Assembly: GCA_003635195.1 (NCBI GenBank)
Contig: PYIY01000206.1
Coordinates: 1-58,689, forward strand
Source of the DNA: Candidatus Poribacteria bacterium
GTDB lineage: Bacteria > Poribacteria > WGA-4E > WGA-3G
Length of the DNA: 58,689 bases
Direction: 5' to 3'
The notes under the pieces are model-generated. The model searched no databases. It saw only the letters and a list, made by a program, of their open reading frames with translations, and was not told the origin of the DNA. The translations under genes were made by a program, and so were the position numbers. Shown here one piece after another: positions 29,681 through 38,075 of the stretch (position 1 is the first letter of the stretch; each line of letters begins with the position of its first letter).

Positions 29681-31438
29681 TCAATTTTGTGCATCTGGTC
29701 CGTTAAGGAGTGCATCTATATCAAATATGACCGGTTCACGGATTATCTCTTTACCCATTGCCTCTTCAATTATGTCAAGCAATGCTGCTTTACGGTCTTC
29801 AAAGAATTTCTCGAAATTATTATCTCGGAGTGCGCTCGGACAGATAAGATGGGAGGTAAGTATCTCATCCATAGCAGCACCGTCTATTCCTGCATCTTCT
29901 TGTATTTTGGCTAAATACTTTGAAGGCGCGCGTCCACCGATCTTTCGATTCGCACGTGCTGAAAGAGGGGTTTTGTTAATAATACTATCGTAAATCTCTT
30001 TTGCTATTTTTTCTTTTTTGCACCAAGCTCTGGGAAATATGTGATGGATGTCAATGTCGTCCCTACTGCGTTCCATGTCTTCAGTAGTTCTTTCCATGAG
30101 AAAGTCATGACATCCTTGGGCAATGAGTAGAGCGTAGGATCCTTTGTATGCTGCGCTACCGCGGGTTCGTAGTTCAAGAACACGATTAGTTTGGAAGTTT
30201 GCCTCCTGAATTGTTGCTGGTTCATCTGAATTACCTTGAATCCAGCCAATTACTTCAGAGAAATCATTGGCTACTCGACTATCAATGGAACCGGCGTACA
30301 TTTCTCCAAGTACACCACACCAGTACCAGCGGGTAATCTTTTCCTGAGCACCAATGGTCATTCCTTCATCACCTAGTTCTGCTAAGATCGCCGCAAGTGG
30401 GACAAGTTGAGTTTGGTATGGAACATCTCTGGAATTGAATATTTTCCGTCTGTTTAAGAATTTAGCTGCTTCCGCAAACCCAGCCTGAACTTTGTCCACT
30501 TTTTGTTTGTAAGTTTGCACATCCAACTCCAATAGATCTCTACGTGTGCAGCTACCGCTAACGAGCAGGCTAAGTGCCCTCAAAAAACTAATGTTGTCAA
30601 GTTTCCTTAGAACTGGAAACTTGCGAAAATATTTTACCCTCTTATTCCAATCTTCGCGAAGATCGAACTCTTTTGCGGCGAAGCTTGCAGTAAGTAATTC
30701 GAATACAGTGAGTGTTATGCCTCCGGTGTTTACTTTTTCAAATACCATACAGACGGCCTCTCTGGGAGCTCCACGCAGCTCTATAACAGGCACATTGTAT
30801 CGTTGAAAACATGTTATTATTTCACCTTCAAAGTTGTCGAATAAATCCATTTTTTCCTTGCTACGTTCCCAATGTCTATAATATCCCTGCCTCCAAGAAG
30901 CTGAGTCAAAGATTTTGTGCACAGGGAACATATTATTTTTATATTGTTCTTCAACTGATGATAGATCTATAGTTCCGCCATCGGGTGTCTGTAGTTTGTG
31001 GTCTTCTCCACAAGATATGACTGTTTCCTCGCGATTGATGTCAGAATTAACAGACTGATCCATGTCTATATAGTACCATCGGAGACTGTCATTTCCTCTG
31101 TTATTCCGTATAGAAACAGCCTTGCCTGACATTACAGATTGAAACAGCGCGGTTAACCGTTGTTGACCATCCAAGATGAGAGTAGTTGGTTCATTCTGGG
31201 CATGTACAGGGTCAGTTCCCTCAATAAGCCTTGCTTTGAAACTAAAGTCAGTACTACCAGTTTCAAGGGTCAACACCGATCCAATAGGAAATGCTTGTGA
31301 TATACTCGCGAGGAGACTTCGGATACGGTAATCATCCCATACCCAGTCTCGCTGGAAGTCTGGTAATTGGATTCTTCCACTTCCTATGTCCCTGAGCAAA
31401 TCTTGGAGGAAAGGCCTGTCAATACTGAAAGTGCTCAT
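29681..31438 (-). CDS. DUF262 protein with C-terminal HNH-like (DUF1524) region, GmrSD-type
   Basis: I choose the third ATG (31438), eight bases after GGAG; it begins MSTFSIDRPFLQ. The 585-residue protein has the DUF262 ParB/sulfiredoxin-like signature at residues 20-95: GRIQLPDFQRDWVWDD and LILDGQQRLTAL. It also has FEKVNTGGITLTVFELLTA near 265 and a C-terminal D-I-D-I-H-H-I-F-P motif followed by NKTPLSARANRKIGGRAPSK, as in DUF1524 His-Me nucleases. This is the layout of GmrSD-like type IV restriction enzymes that cut modified DNA, and of other phage-defence proteins. It is a single gene beside Uma2 and a gene remnant, which suggests a small mobile or defence patch. Confidence 0.88.
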   Translation of the reverse strand: MSTFSIDRPFLQDLLRDIGSGRIQLPDFQRDWVWDDYRIRSLLASISQAFPIGSVLTLETGSTDFSFKARLIEGTDPVHAQNEPTTLILDGQQRLTALFQSVMSGKAVSIRNNRGNDSLRWYYIDMDQSVNSDINREETVISCGEDHKLQTPDGGTIDLSSVEEQYKNNMFPVHKIFDSASWRQGYYRHWERSKEKMDLFDNFEGEIITCFQRYNVPVIELRGAPREAVCMVFEKVNTGGITLTVFELLTASFAAKEFDLREDWNKRVKYFRKFPVLRKLDNISFLRALSLLVSGSCTRRDLLELDVQTYKQKVDKVQAGFAEAAKFLNRRKIFNSRDVPYQTQLVPLAAILAELGDEGMTIGAQEKITRWYWCGVLGEMYAGSIDSRVANDFSEVIGWIQGNSDEPATIQEANFQTNRVLELRTRGSAAYKGSYALLIAQGCHDFLMERTTEDMERSRDDIDIHHIFPRAWCKKEKIAKEIYDSIINKTPLSARANRKIGGRAPSKYLAKIQEDAGIDGAAMDEILTSHLICPSALRDNNFEKFFEDRKAALLDIIEEAMGKEIIREPVIFDIDALLNGPDAQN

Positions 31439-31532
31439 GTTCATTTCTCCAGTTAATAAAAATTTGCATGAATTAAGGCATTGTTTGAGGGTCATAGACG
31501 GGATAGGGATATCCCGCCTTCAGGTAGATCAA

Positions 31533-32729
31533 TTACGCGTTTGCCTCAGACTGATAATACTCCATCAAAATCTCAGCGACTTCGGGGCGTGCGATTTCTG
31601 GTGGCGGTGGTTCGCCAGCGGCGAGCATCTCACGCAATTGTGTCCCAGAGATGCTGAAGTAGTCGTCTGCATCGTGCGGGCTGTCGCTCATCATGACGAT
31701 TTCATTGCGCTTTTTGCTCCACACGGTGAAATTACCACGGAAGATACCGATTTCGAGTGCGTCTTCAGGAATTGTGTCGAAAATCTCCTGGGCATCGAAT
31801 GCGTCGTAGTAGTCGCCTGCGCCTGCGTGGTCGCGTCCGACGATGAAGTGCGACGCCCCGCAATTCTGACGGAAGACGGCATGGAGAAGTGCCTCTCTCG
31901 GTCCAGCATAGAGCATATCGAACCCGTAACCGGTGATAGAAACGGTATTTTCGGGGAAATAGTGTTCCACCATCGTACGGATGCAAGCATCACGAACAGC
32001 AGCGGGGATGTCCCCGGGCTTTAGCTTGCCGAGAAGCATATGAATTAGAATACCATCGGCATTGACTGCCTCTTGTGCGATTTTGCAGAGTCCCTCATGG
32101 GCGCGGTGCATCGGATTCCGTGTCTGGAAAGCGACGACGGTGTCCCATCCGCGCGCAGCGATGTCCTCACGAATTTCGACGGCTGTGCGGAATGTATCTG
32201 GGAAATCTTCGCGGAAGTAGGAGTAGTTCAATACTTCAATCGGACCTGAGAGGACGTTATCTCCAACATCTGCGAAAGCGGGGACACCGGGATGTTCCGG
32301 GTCGGTAGTTCCGAACGTCTTTTCAATGAGGAGTTGTTTCTGTTCCGTTGTGAGTGTTTCGATCGCCGAAACCTTCATAACCGCGAGTGGCGGGTTGCCC
32401 TCAACGTTTGGGTCGCGGAGCGTGATTCTGTCGGCATTCTTTACAGCATCAGTGAGTTGTTCAGATGGAACAATGTTCATCACAGGAACGGGCCAAAAGA
32501 GTCCGTTCGGCAGTTTCATATCTGCGGCGACACTTGTCGCCTCGGCAATGTTCATATAGCCCGTGAGCGGTGTAAAGTAACCTGATGCGAGCATGACGGC
32601 TGATGCAGCGGCACCCGAAGAAAGTCGTACAGACGGAAGTTGCTCTGCCTCTTTGGTCAGTTCGGCGCGTTGTGCATCATCCGAAACGTAGAGCGGTTGT
32701 AAGGTTTCGGCTCCATGTGGTTTAATCAT
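31533..32729 (-). CDS. sat: Sulfate adenylyltransferase (ATP sulfurylase)
   Basis: The homo-oligomeric Sat-type enzyme makes APS from ATP and sulfate. The 398-residue protein has the active-site motifs FQTRNPMHRAHE (201-212) and GRDHAGAGDYY (298-308), LSSGAAASAVML near 36-47, and LSISGT-like FSISGTQLREML near the end. I place the start at MIKPHG (32729); a longer N-terminus has no support. No APS kinase or APS reductase gene is adjacent, so the pathway continues elsewhere. AAAGGAG lies 13 bases upstream, a rather long spacing. The length fits bacterial single-domain Sat. Confidence 0.95.
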   Translation of the reverse strand: MIKPHGAETLQPLYVSDDAQRAELTKEAEQLPSVRLSSGAAASAVMLASGYFTPLTGYMNIAEATSVAADMKLPNGLFWPVPVMNIVPSEQLTDAVKNADRITLRDPNVEGNPPLAVMKVSAIETLTTEQKQLLIEKTFGTTDPEHPGVPAFADVGDNVLSGPIEVLNYSYFREDFPDTFRTAVEIREDIAARGWDTVVAFQTRNPMHRAHEGLCKIAQEAVNADGILIHMLLGKLKPGDIPAAVRDACIRTMVEHYFPENTVSITGYGFDMLYAGPREALLHAVFRQNCGASHFIVGRDHAGAGDYYDAFDAQEIFDTIPEDALEIGIFRGNFTVWSKKRNEIVMMSDSPHDADDYFSISGTQLREMLAAGEPPPPEIARPEVAEILMEYYQSEANA

Positions 32730-32790
32730 TTTTTGGTAATGTCTCCTTTGAGATTTGCAGTAATCTACAACCAAATTTGTGAATGGTAGG

Positions 32791-34896
32791 TTATTCTGTT
32801 TCAGCCGTTATCTGTTCGACTATAAAGCCGTTCCATATCCAATGGTTGTGTTTAGCATCTGTCTTGATTCGCAGTTTCGGTGTAAAAATTACTTGGATAA
32901 GATAACCGTTTGTTACCTCAACTGTATCAATTTCTTCAACTTTTTCATTGCCGGGCGGAACAGTGAGTTTCTTCACAATAGGTTTTCCGTTCGCCAGCAG
33001 ATTGACTTCGTGTGTTGCACTTTCTGCTGACTGGAAGATGTTGGTTATACGATATGTTCCGTTGGGCAGGTCGAGTTTGAAAGCGGCATCTTCTATGCCC
33101 CAGACAGCGTCTCTCCCGAGCGGACCGGGATCCTCCGGTCCTTGATAGGCTTGACGGGGTAATTTGCGCCGGGCATCGGCTCTCGAATCCTTGTGATTCC
33201 ACTCGGTATCCCACCCGAATTTACCACTCTCGTACATTGTTTTCGGTCCGATAGCGTGATGATTTGGTGCTGTTTGACCGTTATCGGGTTGCATATCAAA
33301 ACGGATGACAAGGTTTCCTGATTCTGTCTTATCCCAGTGTTCAAGCATCGGTTCGGCGGCGCGTTTTCTTTTGAAGAGTTTAAGCCGTTTCGTCTCATGG
33401 ATGAGATCATAATTCGGCGTAAGGTCTGCAAACTTCTCAGATTCTGGGTAAAACCAAGCGACCATATAATCGTCGTTGATGTAATTTAAGTCCACACTCT
33501 CATAGTTGTTGCGGTTTACCGGAAAATAGTTATAATTGGCTTCATAGTTGAAGAGATGCGCCACGTCATCGGCGTATACACCGTAAAAGGCGACGGAGTG
33601 TACAAACGGTGTAACGTATGCAATTCTCCCCAAGGCATCCGATTTATGCCAATCTGGGCTGCGGTGTCTAAATGACGTATGCGGCTCTATCAACCGCGCA
33701 CCGGAGACAAGGTCAGCGATCTCAGGCGAGATGCGTCCGTGATCGTAAGCGGTTCTCCCGAAGTGGAGCAGACTGAAAACGATGAGACACGCTGCGATAA
33801 CGCCGCGAGCGATTTTACCCATGTCCAGTGCTAACCAAGGTGCCAGCATCAACAGAATGTAGAGATGGATCCTATCGTTAATCCAACCGCCCGGTCCATA
33901 ACCCCACGGTGCTCTAACGAACATATAGGTAAATATGATCGCAATTAGTAAGAAGACATCGGTCTGTTTCACCCATTCCTTGCGGTGAACGCGATAACAG
34001 ATAGAGATAACAATTCCGATACCTAACACCAAGAGAAGCAGATAATTAACGGGAATATGCCAATCGGTGAAATAGACGATTGATTTAACGCCCAAAAAGT
34101 ATTCCCAAATCCATTTCATGCCGCGATGGCTGCCGTCCTGATGCTGTTTGAGGCTTTGTAAGTAATACTCCATCAGCACAAAATAGACCGGCACCATATA
34201 GAGAAAGAAGCCGAAAAGCGGTTTGAGACGCATGATAAACTCTCGGAACCATTCGGCATGTCGTTCGCGCCACGTCGCTGATAGTGCTCTACCGCCCCAT
34301 ATACATCCACCTGCTATAGAAATCCCTAAAACAATCAGTCCGTAAGAGGCGATATGCGATAGATAGGTCAGCAGTAGTAACACATAAAGCCATACAAGGT
34401 GTTTTACTTGCATATCGTCTTTATGCTTCCACCAGAAACCAAAACTGAAGAAGAAAAATGAGATGCTCAGTTGGAAGTTGTAAAACCCCATGTAGAGGAG
34501 GTAATTGTAAGCAAAAGGAAAGCCGAGCCAAGCGTACATAAACTTTCCTTCTCGATCTTTGTGGACAGCGTTGAGGAAATAGAAGAAAGCGAAAGGGACC
34601 ATGCCTATTGCAATTGAGAGAAAAACCTTCTCGGCAATGACAGGCGGAAATACATAGAGGAGTATCATCAGCATAATGTGCGATAACCAGTTCGGGAAGA
34701 TCGTGATGTTCAGCTGCCACGCATCCCGCATTTTATAGTTTTCGTGTTTGGCATACTCCTTGAGTACCAGACCGTTATACACGTGGCTGACACCGTCTTG
34801 GGAGGGAAAATAGGCGAAAATCCATAGTGGCAGGAGGTGCAACACCAACAGTACTACAAATAGGTGTTTCCATGACCAACGTTTCCAGTCAAACAT
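32791..34896 (-). CDS. Polytopic membrane protein, GT-C glycosyltransferase-like
   Basis: The 701-residue protein has about 11-12 transmembrane helices in the first 420 residues and a soluble C-terminal domain. The first helix is followed by AYFPSQDGVSHVYNG, an acidic first loop as found in GT-C enzymes that use lipid-linked sugars. The last 180 residues are strand-rich with Trp/Tyr and a run such as LPNGTYRITNIFQS, suggesting a carbohydrate-binding beta-sandwich outside the membrane. I do not recognise a named family. The start follows CGGAGAG. It shares direction with, and lies 61 bases upstream of, the sat gene, but there is no obvious functional link. Confidence 0.7.
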   Translation of the reverse strand: MFDWKRWSWKHLFVVLLVLHLLPLWIFAYFPSQDGVSHVYNGLVLKEYAKHENYKMRDAWQLNITIFPNWLSHIMLMILLYVFPPVIAEKVFLSIAIGMVPFAFFYFLNAVHKDREGKFMYAWLGFPFAYNYLLYMGFYNFQLSISFFFFSFGFWWKHKDDMQVKHLVWLYVLLLLTYLSHIASYGLIVLGISIAGGCIWGGRALSATWRERHAEWFREFIMRLKPLFGFFLYMVPVYFVLMEYYLQSLKQHQDGSHRGMKWIWEYFLGVKSIVYFTDWHIPVNYLLLLVLGIGIVISICYRVHRKEWVKQTDVFLLIAIIFTYMFVRAPWGYGPGGWINDRIHLYILLMLAPWLALDMGKIARGVIAACLIVFSLLHFGRTAYDHGRISPEIADLVSGARLIEPHTSFRHRSPDWHKSDALGRIAYVTPFVHSVAFYGVYADDVAHLFNYEANYNYFPVNRNNYESVDLNYINDDYMVAWFYPESEKFADLTPNYDLIHETKRLKLFKRKRAAEPMLEHWDKTESGNLVIRFDMQPDNGQTAPNHHAIGPKTMYESGKFGWDTEWNHKDSRADARRKLPRQAYQGPEDPGPLGRDAVWGIEDAAFKLDLPNGTYRITNIFQSAESATHEVNLLANGKPIVKKLTVPPGNEKVEEIDTVEVTNGYLIQVIFTPKLRIKTDAKHNHWIWNGFIVEQITAETE

Positions 34897-34941
34897 GTGC
34901 TCTCTCCGATATATTTACAACTCATCTCATAAATAATTGTA

Positions 34942-34960
34942 GGAGGGGTTTGTAACCCCG
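34942..34960. repeat. REP-like palindrome
   Basis: GGGGTT (34945-34950) and AACCCC (34954-34959) flank TGT between the membrane protein start and the nth stop. It belongs to the scattered GGGGTT/AACCCC and GGCGAGG/CCTCGCC palindromes of this window. Confidence 0.5.
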
Positions 34961-34971
34961 ATTACCATACC

Positions 34972-35640
34972 TTAACCCTGAAAGTTATCTCTAAAATAGA
35001 GACAGTGTGCTGTCAAGGGGCACCGTTCACATAACGGTTTTCGTGCATCACAAATGCGTCTGCCGAAATAGATTAAATTCATGTGGAAGGGATACGCCTT
35101 CCCTGCTGGCACAATCGGTGGTAATACCTGATGTGCTTTCTCTGCACTGCAATTCGACGGGATCAATCCGAGACGTTTGGAGATCCGCAAAATATGTGTG
35201 TCAACTGGGAACACCTCCCTGCCGCAGGCGAAGGAGAGCGTAACGGAAGCCGTTTTAATCCCGATACCCTTATGTTGACACAGCAGTTCAAGTGCTTCCT
35301 CCGTCTCCATGTCGTGAATGAACGCCAAGGAGAGTTCGCCGTGTTCGGCTTTTAGCCATGTAAGAAAGTTTTTGATGGTATGGCTTTTCTGGTTTCCCAA
35401 TCCGGCAATTTTTATTGCTGCCTCTATCGCCTTGACATCCGCTTGCAAAACATTTTCCCACGTCGGAAACTGTTCTTTGAGTTTCACGTATCCCTTGTCA
35501 CGATTCACATCTGTCGTGTTTTGCGATAGGATCGTTAAGATGAGACATTCGAGTACATCGCCTGCGCCGTCGCGGGTCGGTACGCCGAGTAAACCTTCTA
35601 ATGTTTCTGATATGAGTGCTGCTTTCTCTTTGAGTTCCAA
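34972..35640 (-). CDS. nth: Endonuclease III (DNA glycosylase/AP lyase)
   Basis: The enzyme removes oxidised pyrimidines in base-excision repair. The 222-residue protein has the helix-hairpin-helix LCQHKGIGIKTASVTLSFA with catalytic lysine K129 and the general base D147 in FPVDTHILRISKRLG. The 4Fe-4S cluster cysteines are C197-x6-C204-x2-C207-x5-C213, the classic spacing. The start is a TTG after CGGAAG, with a plausible promoter upstream. It is a single gene. Confidence 0.93.
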   Translation of the reverse strand: MELKEKAALISETLEGLLGVPTRDGAGDVLECLILTILSQNTTDVNRDKGYVKLKEQFPTWENVLQADVKAIEAAIKIAGLGNQKSHTIKNFLTWLKAEHGELSLAFIHDMETEEALELLCQHKGIGIKTASVTLSFACGREVFPVDTHILRISKRLGLIPSNCSAEKAHQVLPPIVPAGKAYPFHMNLIYFGRRICDARKPLCERCPLTAHCLYFRDNFQG

Positions 35641-35946
35641 TTGTCTGCTTCCGATTGCTGTGTTTTAAATATTATACCACAACTAGAAAAAATAACAACG
35701 CCTTTTACATATTCACGCAAAGTCATTCAGTTTTAAGAAATTCTTGAGTTTCGCGCCTCTTTTCACGAATCCAGTTCGGTTGGAATGCACGTCGCATTTG
35801 GGCGAGTACGCCGCAAAACCGAACCTACCGGGCCTGGGGGTCCAAAATTGGACTAAAAAACCGAGAACTGACTGGCTCTGCGTATTTATGTGAGTTATTC
35901 AATTCTTCCGAATTCGAAATTCTAATTGCTGACTGCCGAAAACCGA
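35641..35946. other. Intergenic stretch of 306 bases with repeat sequences
   Basis: It holds the nth promoter, then unclassified sequence, then at 35824-35854 a repeat reading CCTACCGGGCCTGGGG...CCAAAATTGG that is also present at 58649-58677. Near the DUF6785-like stop are two CCGA(A/G)AACTGACTG-like degenerate repeats of the kind seen at several other gene ends. No gene is visible. Confidence 0.5.
35671..35698 (-). promoter_or_regulatory. Sigma70-like promoter for nth
   Basis: On the minus strand TTGTTA (35698-35693) and TATAAT (35676-35671) are 16 bases apart, about 30 bases ahead of the TTG start. Confidence 0.5.
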
Positions 35947-37833
35947 TTAAAAGAGGAAACGATACATCGGTTGGTCGAGGGCAATAGATAAAAGACTCCA
36001 AAACGATCCGATTACGAACTCGCCAAGCACGATACCGAGGAAGAACGGAACGGCTTTCCGATGCAAGCGGATACCGCCGTATTTCAGGACGAGCCACTTC
36101 AGCAGCCATCCGACAAAGATTGAGCCTATCATCGGGTTGATTGCCCAGCTCCCGGAGATTGCATAACCGACAGGGTGCAGATTCCACCATAGAAACCGCA
36201 TTCGCATTGCGGCGAGGAGTAGCGTTACCCCGAACCCGAATGTTGCGAAACTGATTGCTGGTACATCTGGCGGTGCGGCGTAGGTTAACCATGTCTCTAA
36301 CCGATTGAACGATTCTCGTCCGAACCCTGCGAAACCGCCTTCTGCATAATACATGGATAGATACGCCCAGAACGAACCGAGCGCGCCTAATGCGGAAGCC
36401 AACATCATGATGAACGCGAACCGTCGGATCGGGATATTCGCACCTTCAGCCAATTTGAAGCCTTCAAGTTGGTGTGGCATAGCGTGTGAGCGGTGTGCAC
36501 GATTCAGACAGTAGAGGTAGGCGAATCCCGTCAAGTTTGTCGCGCCCAATCGGCGGATACCTAATAGCCGCGGGAGCATCTCATCGGGTCCGATAAAATG
36601 TAGATCGTGTACTGGAGAACCGAGTTCCGCACGCAAGCGCGTAATCGCGATTGCGATTGCATACCAGATCGCAAAGTAGACGATGATGACCCAAAAGTTC
36701 ATACCCATCTTGAGACAGAACCCGACGATGAACGCTGCCCCACCGAGCAGTCCGATAACGATGAGTCGATATGAAATCGGTTCGTCTGGCTTCGGCGATA
36801 TGAGTTGGCGCGCAACCCCTTTCAGGTAGCGTCTGCTCATCCAGATAGCGACGATACAAAGCCCCAAGTATGCCCCGTGCGATTGCTCCGCTTCATAGGG
36901 GAAACGCGGCAGCCCGCGCCACCCTGCGATGACCCCTAATAGCCGTTCCGCTCGCCATATCAACCAGAACGCCCAACAGGAAAAGGAGAGGTCTAACGGT
37001 ATGAAGAACGAAAGCCCGACACCGAAAGGGAAGACACCTATCGGACTCCAGCCGATCCCGCTCCACGGACGTTCCGTAAAAATTCGCCGTAGATCATACA
37101 ACTTTCCACCAAGGCTTGGAACAGCGGGGAACAGAAAATTTAATCCGTTGATGATGTCAATGACAACACCGATCGAAAGTCCGAGCCACATCCACGGCGA
37201 TTGGAAAAATTGCCGACTCCGGGTTGTCATCTCAAAGGGTAACTGGATGATCGGATAACTCAACCTTTCGGATTCAACCCACTGCCGCCGAAAGAGCAGG
37301 CTAAGACAGAGCATCACGAGATGGATCGCCACAATAAAGAGCGTCCACCAGACGATTGCTGGCAGCCAAGCAGTTAAATAGCGCGATTCATAAATGCTTG
37401 CGAACCCGTTATAATATCCGTCAAGGACCCGCTTATCACTCACAACTAACCATTCCGGGATGTGCAAATGGAACAGATTCACCCAATCGTTTTCGGGTGT
37501 TGCAAACCAGTGTGCATGCCCGATAATCGGCATGAGGACCAAGAATCTATCAACACCGGCGAGTCCCGCGCCGACGGAGATACACGTGTAGATAACAAGC
37601 AATTCGGCACGGTTGAGGATGAGGGCGCGATGCAACCGACGTAAGAGCAGCCCGATGCCTAATAGGATTAAAATGGTGATAACGGCGTTGTAGAAGAGCG
37701 AGACCTGCGTTGGACTCCCGCCACCACGCATAATCGAGACAGACACCCACCAGCAGTTGGCAGGGACTAACACGCAGACGAGGAATATAGTGAATGGGCG
37801 AATTTTGAGGTCTTGGGTCGGAACGGTGTTCAC
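35947..37833 (-). CDS. Second DUF6785-like polytopic membrane protein
   Basis: The 628-residue protein is a diverged paralogue of the one at 25626-27596. Both have about 14 hydrophobic helices and share FATPEN(D/E)W...LFH.H.P(E/D)W, RRQWVESERLSYPIIQLP, FTERPWSGIGWSP and an ending KYGGIRLHRKAVPFFLGIV. The start is a GTG, with an AAGAAG sequence directly before it. A promoter lies about 30 bases upstream. The family's function is unknown; the fold resembles secondary transporters. No enzyme gene is adjacent. Confidence 0.78.
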   Translation of the reverse strand: MNTVPTQDLKIRPFTIFLVCVLVPANCWWVSVSIMRGGGSPTQVSLFYNAVITILILLGIGLLLRRLHRALILNRAELLVIYTCISVGAGLAGVDRFLVLMPIIGHAHWFATPENDWVNLFHLHIPEWLVVSDKRVLDGYYNGFASIYESRYLTAWLPAIVWWTLFIVAIHLVMLCLSLLFRRQWVESERLSYPIIQLPFEMTTRSRQFFQSPWMWLGLSIGVVIDIINGLNFLFPAVPSLGGKLYDLRRIFTERPWSGIGWSPIGVFPFGVGLSFFIPLDLSFSCWAFWLIWRAERLLGVIAGWRGLPRFPYEAEQSHGAYLGLCIVAIWMSRRYLKGVARQLISPKPDEPISYRLIVIGLLGGAAFIVGFCLKMGMNFWVIIVYFAIWYAIAIAITRLRAELGSPVHDLHFIGPDEMLPRLLGIRRLGATNLTGFAYLYCLNRAHRSHAMPHQLEGFKLAEGANIPIRRFAFIMMLASALGALGSFWAYLSMYYAEGGFAGFGRESFNRLETWLTYAAPPDVPAISFATFGFGVTLLLAAMRMRFLWWNLHPVGYAISGSWAINPMIGSIFVGWLLKWLVLKYGGIRLHRKAVPFFLGIVLGEFVIGSFWSLLSIALDQPMYRFLF

Positions 37834-37857
37834 CTTCTTTCGAGAAATAACGGTAAT

Positions 37858-37886
37858 ATTCTACCTCATTTTTCGCTTTCAGACAA
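37858..37886 (-). promoter_or_regulatory. Sigma70-like promoter for the second DUF6785-like gene
   Basis: On the minus strand TTGTCT (37886-37881) and TAGAAT (37863-37858) are 17 bases apart, 25 bases ahead of the GTG start. Confidence 0.45.
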
Positions 37887-37941
37887 GTGATTTTTCGGGG
37901 TTGCCAGCGGAACAATCGTCAGCGGTCAGTCGTTAATTGAG

Positions 37942-37970
37942 TTGCTTCCTGAAAAATGATATGGTATAAT
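37942..37970 (+). promoter_or_regulatory. Sigma70-like promoter for the 38076 gene
   Basis: TTGCTT (37942-37947) and TATAAT (37965-37970) are 17 bases apart, about 100 bases ahead of the start codon at 38076. Together with the promoter at 37858-37886 it forms a divergent pair. Confidence 0.55.
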
Positions 37971-38075
37971 CAAGTAAGCACGGAGATAAAGGACAATTGG
38001 AATATCTAACCGAGGTTTTCGTGTGCTGATGGAAGTTTCTTGATTATCGCGAATATCACAAAGGTCTGAAAACTG

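Noticed and set aside
31386..32024. 212-residue open frame antisense to the DUF262 and sat genes
   Set aside because: It crosses two genes on the other strand and has no ribosome site or motif.
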